Assembly (NCBI GenBank): GCA_949291555.1
Contig: CASEWE010000016.1
Coordinates: 1 to 40,054, forward strand
DNA: 40,054 bases
Source of the DNA: an uncultured Bacteroidales bacterium
GTDB lineage: Bacteria; Bacteroidota; Bacteroidia; Bacteroidales; P3
Direction of reading: 5' to 3'
Position 1 is the stretch's first letter. Each line of letters opens with the position of its first letter. A model generated the notes under the pieces. The model did not search any database and was not told the DNA's origin. It was given only the letters and a program-made list of their open reading frames with translations. Both the position numbers and the translations under genes were made by a program. Positions 1 to 6,983 of the stretch are shown one piece after another.

Positions 1-57
1 CTGCCAGCGCCGATGGTACTGCACGAGGGGTGCGGGAGAGTAGGTCGTCGCCGCCCT
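1..57 (+). rRNA. rrf: 5S ribosomal RNA, 3' part (cut by window edge)
   Basis: The first bases carry the conserved 3' half of bacterial 5S rRNA: the GCGCCGATGGTA block, then a GGGGTGCGGGAGAGTAGGTCG block matching the GAGAGTAGG segment seen across bacteria. The 5' half, and presumably 23S and 16S, lie left of the window. A strong terminator follows directly, so this is the end of an rRNA operon. The exact 3' end is uncertain by a few bases. Confidence 0.9.
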
Positions 58-61
58 GCAG

Positions 62-91
62 GGGGGACCGGGGAGGTCCCCCTTTTTTTTT
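62..91 (+). terminator. Rho-independent terminator of the rRNA operon
   Basis: An 8-bp GC-rich stem (62-69 with 75-82), a 5-nt loop and nine T residues (83-91) lie directly behind the 5S rRNA. This is a textbook intrinsic terminator. Confidence 0.9.
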
Positions 92-816
92 GCCTTTTTT
101 GGGGGCTGGCCGGGGATGCTTCCTGCATCCTCCACGGGGATTGTTTCCTTTGGTTTGTCATCCCAGGTGTCTTGGAATCGGCTGATTGCTTTTGTTTCCT
201 TTCCTTCCCGTCCGGGGGATGTTTCTATGTTGATTTTCTTATAAATAGTTTTAAATCATTCAATTGATAAGTTCGTTTTCTATTTTGCCCGGCGTGGTTT
301 GTTTGGGCGTCTTTCCGCGGCTTTCCCCGGCCGGGGTCGTTTTTAGGTACCTTGCTTGTCAATGTCTTGGATCGGCTGATTGATGAAGGGATATTGTTTT
401 TCCCGTCAGGAATGCTCCCCGGGCAGCCTCTTCCCGCTTCCGGGGAAACGGGCCCTCGCGTTTGGGACCGACCGGTTGCGGGAGGTTCTTCCCTGCTTTC
501 CCGGGCAATTCCGGAAAGGGACAGGAAGCCGCCCGTTTTTTTGGCTCCTTGCCTGCGAATGGCCTCAAGTCGGTTGACGGACCGGCCATTCCCGGGTAAG
601 GGGAAGAACGGCCCGGAGCGGTATCCTTGATTCTGGCGGAAGAGCCGTAGGGGAACGGCCCTCTGCGGGGAGGAAACCGGGAAGATTCCTTTCCGAGAAG
701 CGTGTGCCTTGCGGGGACAACGCTGTTCCTCGGGAAGGAATCTGTTATTCCTGCTGCCGGAAGCGTTGCGCCGTCTCTTGTCCCTTCGTATCCGGGATGC
801 GTTCGGGAAACATCGG
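92..816. other. Gene-poor stretch behind the rRNA operon
   Basis: I find no credible gene in these roughly 720 bases. The open frames on both strands give low-complexity Arg/Pro/Ser-rich translations with no recognisable domain. Positions 225-290 are distinctly AT-rich. A near-exact 19-20-nt direct repeat occurs at 169-188 and 364-382. A short inverted repeat (AGGAAT at 736-741, ATTCCT at 747-752) could belong to the 3' end of the leftward transcript ending at 817, but it has no T-run. Confidence 0.5.
169..382 (+). repeat. Short direct repeat pair (169-188 and 364-382)
   Basis: GTCTTGGAATCGGCTGATTG at 169-188 recurs at 364-382 with a single A deleted. The two copies sit about 195 nt apart in otherwise non-coding DNA. 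This could be the trace of an old duplication or chance. Confidence 0.5.
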
Positions 817-2127
817 TTAGCGGGTTTCCGCTGTGTCTTCTGAAGAAGCGGGGTGGACGAGAAGCTTGTCCACCCGGCCTTTGTCCATGTCGACGATTTC
901 GAACTGGAGGTTCTTGTACGCGAACGTGTCCCCGGCAACCGGAACCCGGCCGATGGCATGCATGGCTAAGCCGCCCAAGGTGTTGAACTCCTCCTTTTTC
1001 AAATCCTCATAGTCGGATATGCCCATTTCGTCCATGAAATCGGCAATGTTCATGGAGGCTTCGATGAGCAAGGAGCCATCTTTCCGCTTGACGATTTCCG
1101 GTTCTTCGGCTTCGTTCTCTTCATCGATGTCGCCAAAGATGCATTCGCTCAAATCGTGCAGGGTGACAATCCCTTCCGTGGAACCGTATTCGTTTACCAC
1201 GATGCCGAACTTGTTCTTGTATTGCTTGAACAGGGCCAGCACTTGGGTGGCGGAAATGGTTTCGGGAACGTACAACGCTGGCTGGGCGATGCTTTTGAGA
1301 TCGAAGCCGGAACCGCAGTGGCTTTGCATCAGGAAGATGTCTTTTACGGAAACGATTCCGATTATGTCGTCTTTGTCCCGGCCGATAAGCGGGTATTTTG
1401 TGAAATTGGCCTCTTCTATCGTGGCAAGCACTTCTTCCCGGCTCTGGGAGGTGCGGAGGAAGCAGACATCGGGACGGCTGGTCATGAGCTCGTTTGCACG
1501 TTTGTCGGTGAAGCGGAAGACATCTTTCAGCATTTGGCTCTCTTCCTTGTCCAGAACGCCCTCTTGCGAGCTTTGATGGAGGATCATTTTGATTTCGTCC
1601 TCGGTCATGCCCGGCTTTTCCGTGGTCGAAACCCCCATGATATGGTTGACGGCCTTGGTCGAGAAACTTAGCAGCCACACAAAAGGAAGCGAAATCCGGC
1701 TCAAGAAGACAATGAACCGGCAAAATGCCATGGCATAGCGTTCCGGGTTGCTCAGCGCCATGGATTTGGGAACCAATTCCCCGATGACAAGCGAGAAATA
1801 GGTGATGAGCGTCACGGTAACGACCATGGCGATTTCGCTGGCATATTCCGCCATCCACGAGACGCGGGCAAAGAGCGGTTCGAAGTCGTCGGCAATGGCT
1901 GCTCCGCCGAAGGCTCCGGAAATGATTCCGATAAGCGTGATGCCGATCTGGATGGTGGAAAGGTATTTTTCCGGATCGTCTAATTGTTTCAAGACAATGC
2001 CGGCGGCCTTGTTCCCTTTGGCGAGCATGTTTTCCAAGCGGCTTTTGCTGGAGGAAACCAATGCGATTTCATACAAGGCGAACACGCCGTTGAGGACAAG
2101 CAGCAAAGTAATGACAAGGAATTCCAT
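817..2127 (-). CDS. CorC/HlyC-family CNNM + CBS membrane protein (hemolysin-like; putative divalent-cation transporter)
   Basis: The 436-residue length fits the family. The N-terminal half (about 1-190) is a CNNM/DUF21 membrane domain with several hydrophobic segments and the conserved GELVPKSMA stretch. A CBS pair follows (about 205-330, containing FTKYPLIG and NEYGSTEGIVTLHDL). The C-terminal part (about 345-425) is a CorC/HlyC transporter-associated domain (FNTLGGLAMHAIGRVPVAGD). Such proteins are inner-membrane proteins linked to Mg/Co handling; the historical name hemolysin is misleading. It is the last gene of a leftward cluster, starting 20 nt after the peroxiredoxin stop. The family assignment is secure; the transported ion is inference. 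Confidence 0.9.
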   Translation of the reverse strand: MEFLVITLLLVLNGVFALYEIALVSSSKSRLENMLAKGNKAAGIVLKQLDDPEKYLSTIQIGITLIGIISGAFGGAAIADDFEPLFARVSWMAEYASEIAMVVTVTLITYFSLVIGELVPKSMALSNPERYAMAFCRFIVFLSRISLPFVWLLSFSTKAVNHIMGVSTTEKPGMTEDEIKMILHQSSQEGVLDKEESQMLKDVFRFTDKRANELMTSRPDVCFLRTSQSREEVLATIEEANFTKYPLIGRDKDDIIGIVSVKDIFLMQSHCGSGFDLKSIAQPALYVPETISATQVLALFKQYKNKFGIVVNEYGSTEGIVTLHDLSECIFGDIDEENEAEEPEIVKRKDGSLLIEASMNIADFMDEMGISDYEDLKKEEFNTLGGLAMHAIGRVPVAGDTFAYKNLQFEIVDMDKGRVDKLLVHPASSEDTAETR

Positions 2128-2147
2128 AGCAGAAAGTTTTTTCGGCT

Positions 2148-2600
2148 TTATTGTTTCAGGATTTGTTGCGCGTGGGCAACGGTCTTGATTTCTTTCGCCT
2201 CGAGGATGCGTGTCACAATCCCGTTTTCATCCAACAGGAAAGTGGTTCGGGAAATGCCCATGTACTTCCTTCCATAAAGTTTCTTTTCTCCCCAGACTCC
2301 GAACAGCAACGATAGCGTATGCTCCGTGTCGGCAATGAGCGGAAACGGCAATTGGTTCTTTTCGATGAATTTCCGATGTTGCTTCCCTTCATCCGCGCTT
2401 ACGCCTACCACGGCGTACCCCTCTTCCTCGAGTTGGCTGAAATTGTCGCGCAGATTGCAGGCTTGGGCCGTGCAGCCGCTTGTCAAGTCTTTCGGGTAGA
2501 AATAGAGCACGAGCTTCTTTCCTTTGTAATCGCTTAGTCTCACGGGGTTCCCGTCTTGATCCATGCCCAGGATTTCCGGGGCTTTTTCACCTATTTTCAT
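2148..2600 (-). CDS. bcp: Thioredoxin-dependent thiol peroxidase (Bcp/PrxQ type)
   Basis: This is a 150-residue peroxiredoxin that reduces hydrogen peroxide and organic hydroperoxides in the cytoplasm using thioredoxin. The active-site stretch LTSGCTAQACNLRD carries the peroxidatic Cys43 and, five residues on, Cys48 as in the PrxQ subgroup. YFYPKD precedes it and the Arg of the GISRTTFLLDENG strand is present. The start at 2600 (MKIGEKAPE) was preferred over an in-frame Met 12 codons upstream because it gives the normal family N-terminus; it overlaps the upstream SDR gene by 14 nt, which suggests translational coupling. Confidence 0.93.
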   Translation of the reverse strand: MKIGEKAPEILGMDQDGNPVRLSDYKGKKLVLYFYPKDLTSGCTAQACNLRDNFSQLEEEGYAVVGVSADEGKQHRKFIEKNQLPFPLIADTEHTLSLLFGVWGEKKLYGRKYMGISRTTFLLDENGIVTRILEAKEIKTVAHAQQILKQ

Positions 2601-3567
2601 TGGAGGATTGCTTGTTTTCAGAAGTATGACCGGCATCCTTGCCCGAAAGCGGTTTCCTGCTCGGAGGAACGGGGCTTGACGGAAACGGGTTTGGAAGGCG
2701 CTCGTTGAAAAAGGCCTCTAATTTTTTCTTTTCATGGCGCGAATAGAGGCGTGTCAGGAAAGGGAATGCGCGCATGAATGGGTAGGCAATGCGGAATAGG
2801 GAGGAAGGATAGGCCACCCTTTTCCCTTTTTCAAGGGCTTTTAACACGGCTTTTGCTACAGTTTCCGGCTTTTGCCTGAGGAAAGGGAGCGGTGGTCGGG
2901 AAACTTGGAATGCTTTCTGGAAAAAGGCGGTCCGGGTAGCTACCGGGTAGATACGCAGGAGTTGCAGGTTTTCAGGTTTTTCGTATTCAAATGTCCGGAA
3001 GAAGCTATCCAAGGCCGATTTGGAGGAACAATAAAGCGCGTAATAGGGGAGCGGGACCATGGCCACGGCCGACAGGATGCTGATGAAGCATCGTTTCCGG
3101 GAAGAAAATCCGGGCATGGACAGAAATCTCTCTAAGGCGTATATCTGGCTCAGGACGTTCGTTGCGAATATCTTCTCGGCTTTTTCGAAAACCGGTTCAA
3201 GGGTTTCGTCCGGGTTGTTCCCGGCTTCGGAACCCGTGCCGGTTTCGTTGGAGGATTCGTTTTCGGGTCCTGTCTTGCCGGTGCGCTGAAACAGCGGGCC
3301 GCAGTAAGCAAAACCGGCGTTGGCAATGAGAATGTCGATTCCCCCCCAGTTTTCATAGGCATACGCAAAGCACCGGTCGATGTCCTCGTTCCGGGAAATG
3401 TCGGCTTGGAAAGGGAATACGGTTCCCGGAACGAGGGGAATCTCCTCGATATGCCGGGCTATGGCCAAGATGCGGTTCCCTTTCCGGGATGCGAGTTCCT
3501 GGCATAGGATTTTCCCGATACCGGAAGAAGCGCCGGTAAGAAGAATTCTGCAATTTTCGGATTCCAT
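2587..3567 (-). CDS. Short-chain dehydrogenase/reductase (SDR)
   Basis: This is a classical NAD(P)-dependent SDR of 326 residues. It has the Rossmann motif TGASSGIG near the N-terminus, the NAG motif (ANAGFA) and the catalytic Ser-x12-Tyr-x3-Lys arrangement (SAVAMVPLPYYALYCSSK). The substrate cannot be inferred. Two oddities stand out. A low-complexity Gly/Asn/Glu/Thr-rich insert of about 35 residues follows NAGFAYCGPL, where SDRs normally have a short loop. The protein also has a Pro/Ser-rich C-terminal tail. It lies 6 nt behind the LUD gene and overlaps bcp, so it is probably part of one leftward operon. Confidence 0.85.
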   Translation of the reverse strand: MESENCRILLTGASSGIGKILCQELASRKGNRILAIARHIEEIPLVPGTVFPFQADISRNEDIDRCFAYAYENWGGIDILIANAGFAYCGPLFQRTGKTGPENESSNETGTGSEAGNNPDETLEPVFEKAEKIFATNVLSQIYALERFLSMPGFSSRKRCFISILSAVAMVPLPYYALYCSSKSALDSFFRTFEYEKPENLQLLRIYPVATRTAFFQKAFQVSRPPLPFLRQKPETVAKAVLKALEKGKRVAYPSSLFRIAYPFMRAFPFLTRLYSRHEKKKLEAFFNERLPNPFPSSPVPPSRKPLSGKDAGHTSENKQSSNENR

Positions 3568-3573
3568 GCCGGA

Positions 3574-4248
3574 TTATAGACCTAAGTCCTTTTGGATCAG
3601 AATGACGGAAATGCGACCTTTTGGATAGGACTTCTCGGTTATGACCCAAGTGTTGCAGATCCGGTCGGGACTTTGGCAGTCCATGCAGCTTCCTGTCTTG
3701 ATGCAGGGCGTGCGGAATCCTTTGTGCCGGGCCGCGTTCGCCGGCGCGGCTTTTTCCCTGATTCGTTCGAACGCGTGGTCGAGGTCGGGAACGATTTTGT
3801 TGGTTCCGATGAAAAGTACCACGTGCTTGGGACCGAAAGCAATCGCTCCCGCCCGGTTCCCGATCATATCGAGATTGACAAGCTGGCCTTTTGCGGTCAG
3901 GGCGTTGCTGCCGGAAAGGAAAAGGTCGGCAAGGAGGGCTTGCCTTCTCCAGTAGATTTTTTGTTCAAGGCTATAGTCGGGCGAAAATGTCTGGATGCGG
4001 ATTTTCCCCGGGTCTTTTTGCAGTTCTTCTAACACTCCCGTCTCGTGCAGGCTCATGGAGTCGCCCCAGGCGTAGGTCTGGAAATCCATTTTCGGAAGCA
4101 GTTCGCGGAAAAACAATTCCCGCGCTTGCTGGGGGGAAGAAACGAGATAGGCTTCGAAATTGTTTTTTTTCAAGGAAAGCAAGGTGCGTTCAATCACCTC
4201 GTCAGGATGGTCGTCAGGCTCGTTTTTCCCGGCTTTTTCTTCTTGCAT
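3574..4248 (-). CDS. LUD-domain protein (LutC/YkgG-like, lactate-utilisation family)
   Basis: A 224-residue protein matching the LUD (DUF162) fold: an N-terminal helix, WGDSMSLHETGVLEEL, the SGSNALTAKGQLVNLD segment and GPKHVVLFIGTNKI. The C-terminus is Cys-rich (TPCIKTGSCMDCQSPDRIC), a hallmark of the stand-alone Bacteroidetes/Firmicutes subgroup. LutC partners LutA and LutB in lactate oxidation, but neither lies nearby, so the role here is unknown. The open frame extends 143 codons upstream, but that extension runs through a palindromic repeat and a promoter-like box. The start at 4248 (MQEEKAGKNE) gives normal family length. It is the first gene of the leftward cluster ending at 817. Confidence 0.85.
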   Translation of the reverse strand: MQEEKAGKNEPDDHPDEVIERTLLSLKKNNFEAYLVSSPQQARELFFRELLPKMDFQTYAWGDSMSLHETGVLEELQKDPGKIRIQTFSPDYSLEQKIYWRRQALLADLFLSGSNALTAKGQLVNLDMIGNRAGAIAFGPKHVVLFIGTNKIVPDLDHAFERIREKAAPANAARHKGFRTPCIKTGSCMDCQSPDRICNTWVITEKSYPKGRISVILIQKDLGL

Positions 4249-4347
4249 GGCGATTTTAGGGTTGTCGGGTGTTGATGGGAGAAAAAAGTTTTTTCCGTTT
4301 GCCAGAAGCGTTCTTGCAAAGGAGCTTTTACGGATTTCCCCCGGAGC

Positions 4348-4434
4348 GAAGACAGTGAAAGGCGAGCGCCATGCGCCATCGAGCTTGCTCGAATGGCCAC
4401 GGCCGAGCCGCCTCCTGTCTTCGTGAAACAAAGA
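4348..4434 (-). repeat. Palindromic intergenic repeat, copy 1
   Basis: Same architecture as the repeats at 6749-6840 and 6833-6912. An outer stem GAAGACAG (4348-4355) pairs with CTGTCTTC (4415-4422). Conserved GTGAAAGGCGAG and GGCCGAGCCGC blocks flank a variable inner hairpin (arms 4375-4383 and 4388-4397, loop CTTG). Relative to copy 2 the outer stem has a compensatory pair change (AAGATAG/CTATCTT becomes AAGACAG/CTGTCTT), so pairing is preserved. A TATCTTTG box reading leftward closes the unit. Confidence 0.7.
4427..4434 (-). promoter_or_regulatory. -7 box (TATCTTTG) for the LUD-SDR-bcp-corC cluster
   Basis: A leftward TATCTTTG matches the Bacteroidetes TAnnTTTG element. A TTC rather than TTG lies 20 nt upstream. 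Transcription would begin near 4420, so the repeat hairpin would form the start of a roughly 170-nt leader before the LUD gene. Confidence 0.45.
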
Positions 4435-4518
4435 TAGGAAAAAGTGGAGAATGCCGGAAATGCGGAAAAGCCCTTGCAGGGATGACGCTTTCCGGTTTGT
4501 TCCTGCATGCCGGCAGGG

Positions 4519-4549
4519 TTGCTGGCCCGGAACGGATTTCCTACATTTG
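4519..4549 (+). promoter_or_regulatory. Bacteroidetes promoter of the 2-hydroxyacid dehydrogenase gene
   Basis: TTG at 4519-4521, a 20-nt spacer, then TACATTTG at 4542-4549 match the sigma-ABfr consensus. The start codon follows about 40 nt after the expected transcription start. Confidence 0.65.
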
Positions 4550-4597
4550 CAGATGGCAGGAATGCAGGAACAGGCATGAGTAAGCGGATATTCATAA

Positions 4598-5596
4598 ATG
4601 AATTCGGCGGGTATGGATAAGAGTTTTTTAGTCAAGGCCGGTGCTCGGAAAGAGGAAAAGTGCAAAGTGTTGGTCAATACCGATTATTTCCGGGAGACGT
4701 TTTCCCGGATGCCCGAGGGAGTGGAGGTTTGCTTTGCGCAAGGAAAGCCGTTTTATTCCGTCTCGGAAATGGCGCAAGTGATAGCCCCGTACCGGATTCT
4801 CGTTATTCCCAGCATATTCCCGGTGTCGAACCCGCTGTTGGATCGTGCAGAGAATTTGGAACTGATTTGCAACCTTGGAGCCGGTTTCAATAATGTGGAT
4901 GTGGATTATGCCCGCTCAAAGGGCGTGAAGGTTTGCACGACACCCGATGCGGTCACCCAGTCTACGGCCGAACTGGCGATCACGCTGATGGCCTGCCTGA
5001 TGCGGCGAGTGGCCGAACACGATCGGGCTTTGCGGGAGAGGAAGGAAGCTTGCTGGCATTACAGCCAGCTTACCGCGCGCAGCCTGCAAGGAAAGCTTCT
5101 GGGTATTGTCGGGATGGGGAAAATCGGCAGGAGGGTGGCCGAAATGGCGAAAGTGTTCCGCATGGAGGTGATTTACGCCAATAGGAACACGGAGGTTTTG
5201 GGTTATGAGCGTGTTTCTTTGGAGGAACTATTGCATCGAGCCGACGTGGTATCCTTGCATGTGCCGCTTTGCGGGCAGAACCGCCATCTGATAGGGCGCA
5301 GGGAACTGGCCTGGATGAAGCCGGAAGCCGTGCTGGTCAATACCTCCCGTGGCCCGGTGGTGGACGAGGAAGCCTTGGTCGAGGCTTTGCAATCGGGGAA
5401 ATTATCCGGCGCGGCTTTGGATGTCTTTGAGAAGGAGCCTCATGTGAACCCGGCATTGTATGCCATGCCCAATGTGGTGATCACGCCTCACATAGGAGGA
5501 AATACCCATGAAACCCTCTACGGGATGATGCGGGACGCGGCGGCTCATGTCAGGGCTTACGTTTCAGGAGAAACGGTACCCGTGGTGAACCCGTGA
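4598..5596 (+). CDS. D-isomer-specific 2-hydroxyacid dehydrogenase
   Basis: A 332-residue NAD(P)-dependent cytoplasmic oxidoreductase interconverting 2-oxo and D-2-hydroxy acids. It shows NLGAGFNNVD, the dinucleotide motif GIVGMGKIG, the catalytic Arg in NTSRGPVVD, the Glu in FEKEP and the His in TPHIGGNT. The family includes glyoxylate/hydroxypyruvate reductases, phosphoglycerate dehydrogenases and D-lactate dehydrogenases. No ACT domain is present, which argues against a long-form SerA. A second Met five codons later (4613) is an alternative start. It has its own promoter and converges on the Wzz-like gene, with only 11 nt between the stop codons. Confidence 0.9.
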   Translation: MNSAGMDKSFLVKAGARKEEKCKVLVNTDYFRETFSRMPEGVEVCFAQGKPFYSVSEMAQVIAPYRILVIPSIFPVSNPLLDRAENLELICNLGAGFNNVDVDYARSKGVKVCTTPDAVTQSTAELAITLMACLMRRVAEHDRALRERKEACWHYSQLTARSLQGKLLGIVGMGKIGRRVAEMAKVFRMEVIYANRNTEVLGYERVSLEELLHRADVVSLHVPLCGQNRHLIGRRELAWMKPEAVLVNTSRGPVVDEEALVEALQSGKLSGAALDVFEKEPHVNPALYAMPNVVITPHIGGNTHETLYGMMRDAAAHVRAYVSGETVPVVNP

Positions 5597-5607
5597 GAGG
5601 AAACGGA

Positions 5608-6729
5608 TCAGCGCGCGTTCGCGTCCGGCTTGGAGAGGAAAGGACGCTTTTTGCGTTCGTTCCGGATGTGGGACGCAATGTCTTTCCGGAAATCGAGCAA
5701 AGCCCCGATGGCAATGGCGATGAGAAGGGCACTCAGGATGGATTTCCCTAACCATTTCGAGGATAGTTCGAGCGAGGAAGGCGAAAAGCCGGAAATGACC
5801 GATAAGGGAGCTGTGGCTAATTCCAGATCCCGGTTCAGTTCGTTCCGTTCCTTGGCAAGGTCCAGTATTTCTTCGTAAAATACCGGGACGGGTTGGGATA
5901 ATTCCTTTATCTCTTTACCTGTCAAGTTGTTGTTGGAAGCTAACAGGGACAGGTACCCGTAATCCTTTTCGCGGATTTGCGCTTCCGTGCTTTTCCTGTA
6001 AGTTTTCTGCAAGCTGTCCAAGGAGCGGATTTGCGCATGGTACAAGTCCAAAGAAAACCGCAAGTTTCCCAAATAGTTTTCATAGGCCCTTGCCAAAGAT
6101 GGCATGCGGTTGAGATAATCGACAAGGGTATCGGCAATTCTCAGGAAGTATTCCGCGGAATCGCAATTTACCGAAAGACGGAGAAAAGCGGTATTGGATA
6201 TTTTCGCGGATCTTGGCAATCGTTCTATTTTCTCCCCTTCTTCGCGTGTGCGGACAATCTGGGGCTTTTCGTACTGGTCGGGCTTGAACTTGTCTTTGAA
6301 CACGACTTCGTTGGCGATTTGGTCGTTGTCGGTGTCGTAGCCTACCCCGAGCGTTATGGCGCCGATATTCCGGCAGTCTTCTTCCGGAAGACCTAACTCT
6401 TTGGCCAAAAATCCGTATTCCTGGCGCGAAATCATCTGGTTGATGCCGTTCACGGTTTTGTCGAGCAGGAAGTTGTCGAACCCGTTGCACAGAAAGGCCG
6501 CTTGGCCTTCGTAAACAAGGGTCGTGCTTTTTTGGCGGAAGCCTGCAAAAAGGCAGATGGCATAAAGGGCAAGGAAAAGGAAAAAATACCGGATATGGAT
6601 ATTCAATACCCAGAGCAGGAATTGTTTAAGCGTCTTGAAAAGGACGATGACGCCTTTGCGGATGCTTTGAAAGAAAGCCCCGATGGAGGCCAGCATGTCG
6701 AATTCTTTTGGAGCGTTGTTCTTATCCAT
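5608..6729 (-). CDS. Wzz/GumC-like two-transmembrane protein (putative polysaccharide chain-length determinant)
   Basis: A 373-residue protein with the topology of polysaccharide co-polymerases: a cytoplasmic N-terminus, a membrane segment at about 44-64 (IRYFFLFLALYAICLFAGF), a long extracytoplasmic domain with a helical, coiled-coil-prone middle, and a second membrane segment at about 328-347 (SILSALLIAIAIGALLDF) followed by a short basic tail. No kinase domain is attached. The Wzz assignment rests on topology rather than a sequence signature, so an uncharacterised membrane protein is possible. I took the start at 6729; the frame stays open another 49 codons, but these translate the palindromic repeat. 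A complete promoter lies immediately upstream. Confidence 0.6.
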   Translation of the reverse strand: MDKNNAPKEFDMLASIGAFFQSIRKGVIVLFKTLKQFLLWVLNIHIRYFFLFLALYAICLFAGFRQKSTTLVYEGQAAFLCNGFDNFLLDKTVNGINQMISRQEYGFLAKELGLPEEDCRNIGAITLGVGYDTDNDQIANEVVFKDKFKPDQYEKPQIVRTREEGEKIERLPRSAKISNTAFLRLSVNCDSAEYFLRIADTLVDYLNRMPSLARAYENYLGNLRFSLDLYHAQIRSLDSLQKTYRKSTEAQIREKDYGYLSLLASNNNLTGKEIKELSQPVPVFYEEILDLAKERNELNRDLELATAPLSVISGFSPSSLELSSKWLGKSILSALLIAIAIGALLDFRKDIASHIRNERKKRPFLSKPDANAR

Positions 6730-6748
6730 TTCTTTTTCAATAATTCTG

Positions 6749-6779
6749 CAAAGATAGTGAAAGGCGAGTGCCAAGCCAA
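6749..6779 (-). promoter_or_regulatory. Promoter of the Wzz-like gene, carried by a palindromic repeat
   Basis: Leftward TTG (6777-6779), 20-nt spacer, TATCTTTG (6749-6756), then C. Expected transcription start is about 6741, giving a leader of roughly a dozen nucleotides. The -33 TTG lies inside one arm of the 17-bp hairpin of the repeat. Confidence 0.65.
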
Positions 6780-6840
6780 TCGCAAGCTTGCTTGCGATTG
6801 GCTTGGCCGAGCCGCATCCTATCTTCGTGGAACAAAGATA
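6749..6840 (-). repeat. Palindromic intergenic repeat, copy 2
   Basis: A perfect 17-bp inner hairpin (6770-6786 with 6791-6807, loop CTTG) is nested inside outer arms AAGATAG (6751-6757) and CTATCTT (6819-6825). Both ends carry CAAAGATA, i.e. a leftward TATCTTTG. The conserved blocks GTGAAAGGCGAG and GGCCGAGCCGC are shared with copy 1. Confidence 0.8.
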
Positions 6841-6912
6841 GCGAAAGGCGAGTGCCAAGCCAAAGAGTTTGTCCATTTGGCTTGGGCGCTCGTCTCCTGT
6901 TTCTATCGCTTT
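6833..6912 (-). repeat. Palindromic intergenic repeat, copy 3, partly degenerate, with a second promoter
   Basis: Shares the CAAAGATA of copy 2 and continues with GCGAAAGGCGAGTGCC, then an inner hairpin of 10-bp arms (6855-6864 with 6876-6885). Its far end is degenerate. TTG (6861-6863), 20 nt, TATCTTTG (6833-6840) again form a complete leftward Bacteroidetes promoter. Confidence 0.65.
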
Positions 6913-6983
6913 TCCGCTTCAGGAAAGGCCTTTGTGGCTATTGGGGCTGGCTTCCGTTTTCCTTGTCCGGCGCCGGTTCATGG

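Noticed and set aside
352..630. Rightward 92-codon frame behind the rRNA operon
   Set aside because: No recognisable motif, no promoter box, and composition typical of non-coding GC-rich DNA.
225..959. Long open frame on the minus strand (244 codons)
   Set aside because: Arg/Ser/Pro-rich translation with no domain; it overlaps the well-supported CorC-family gene out of frame.
6730..6876. 49-codon N-terminal extension of the Wzz-like protein
   Set aside because: It translates the palindromic repeats (repeated LALAFxYLC) and contains the promoter.
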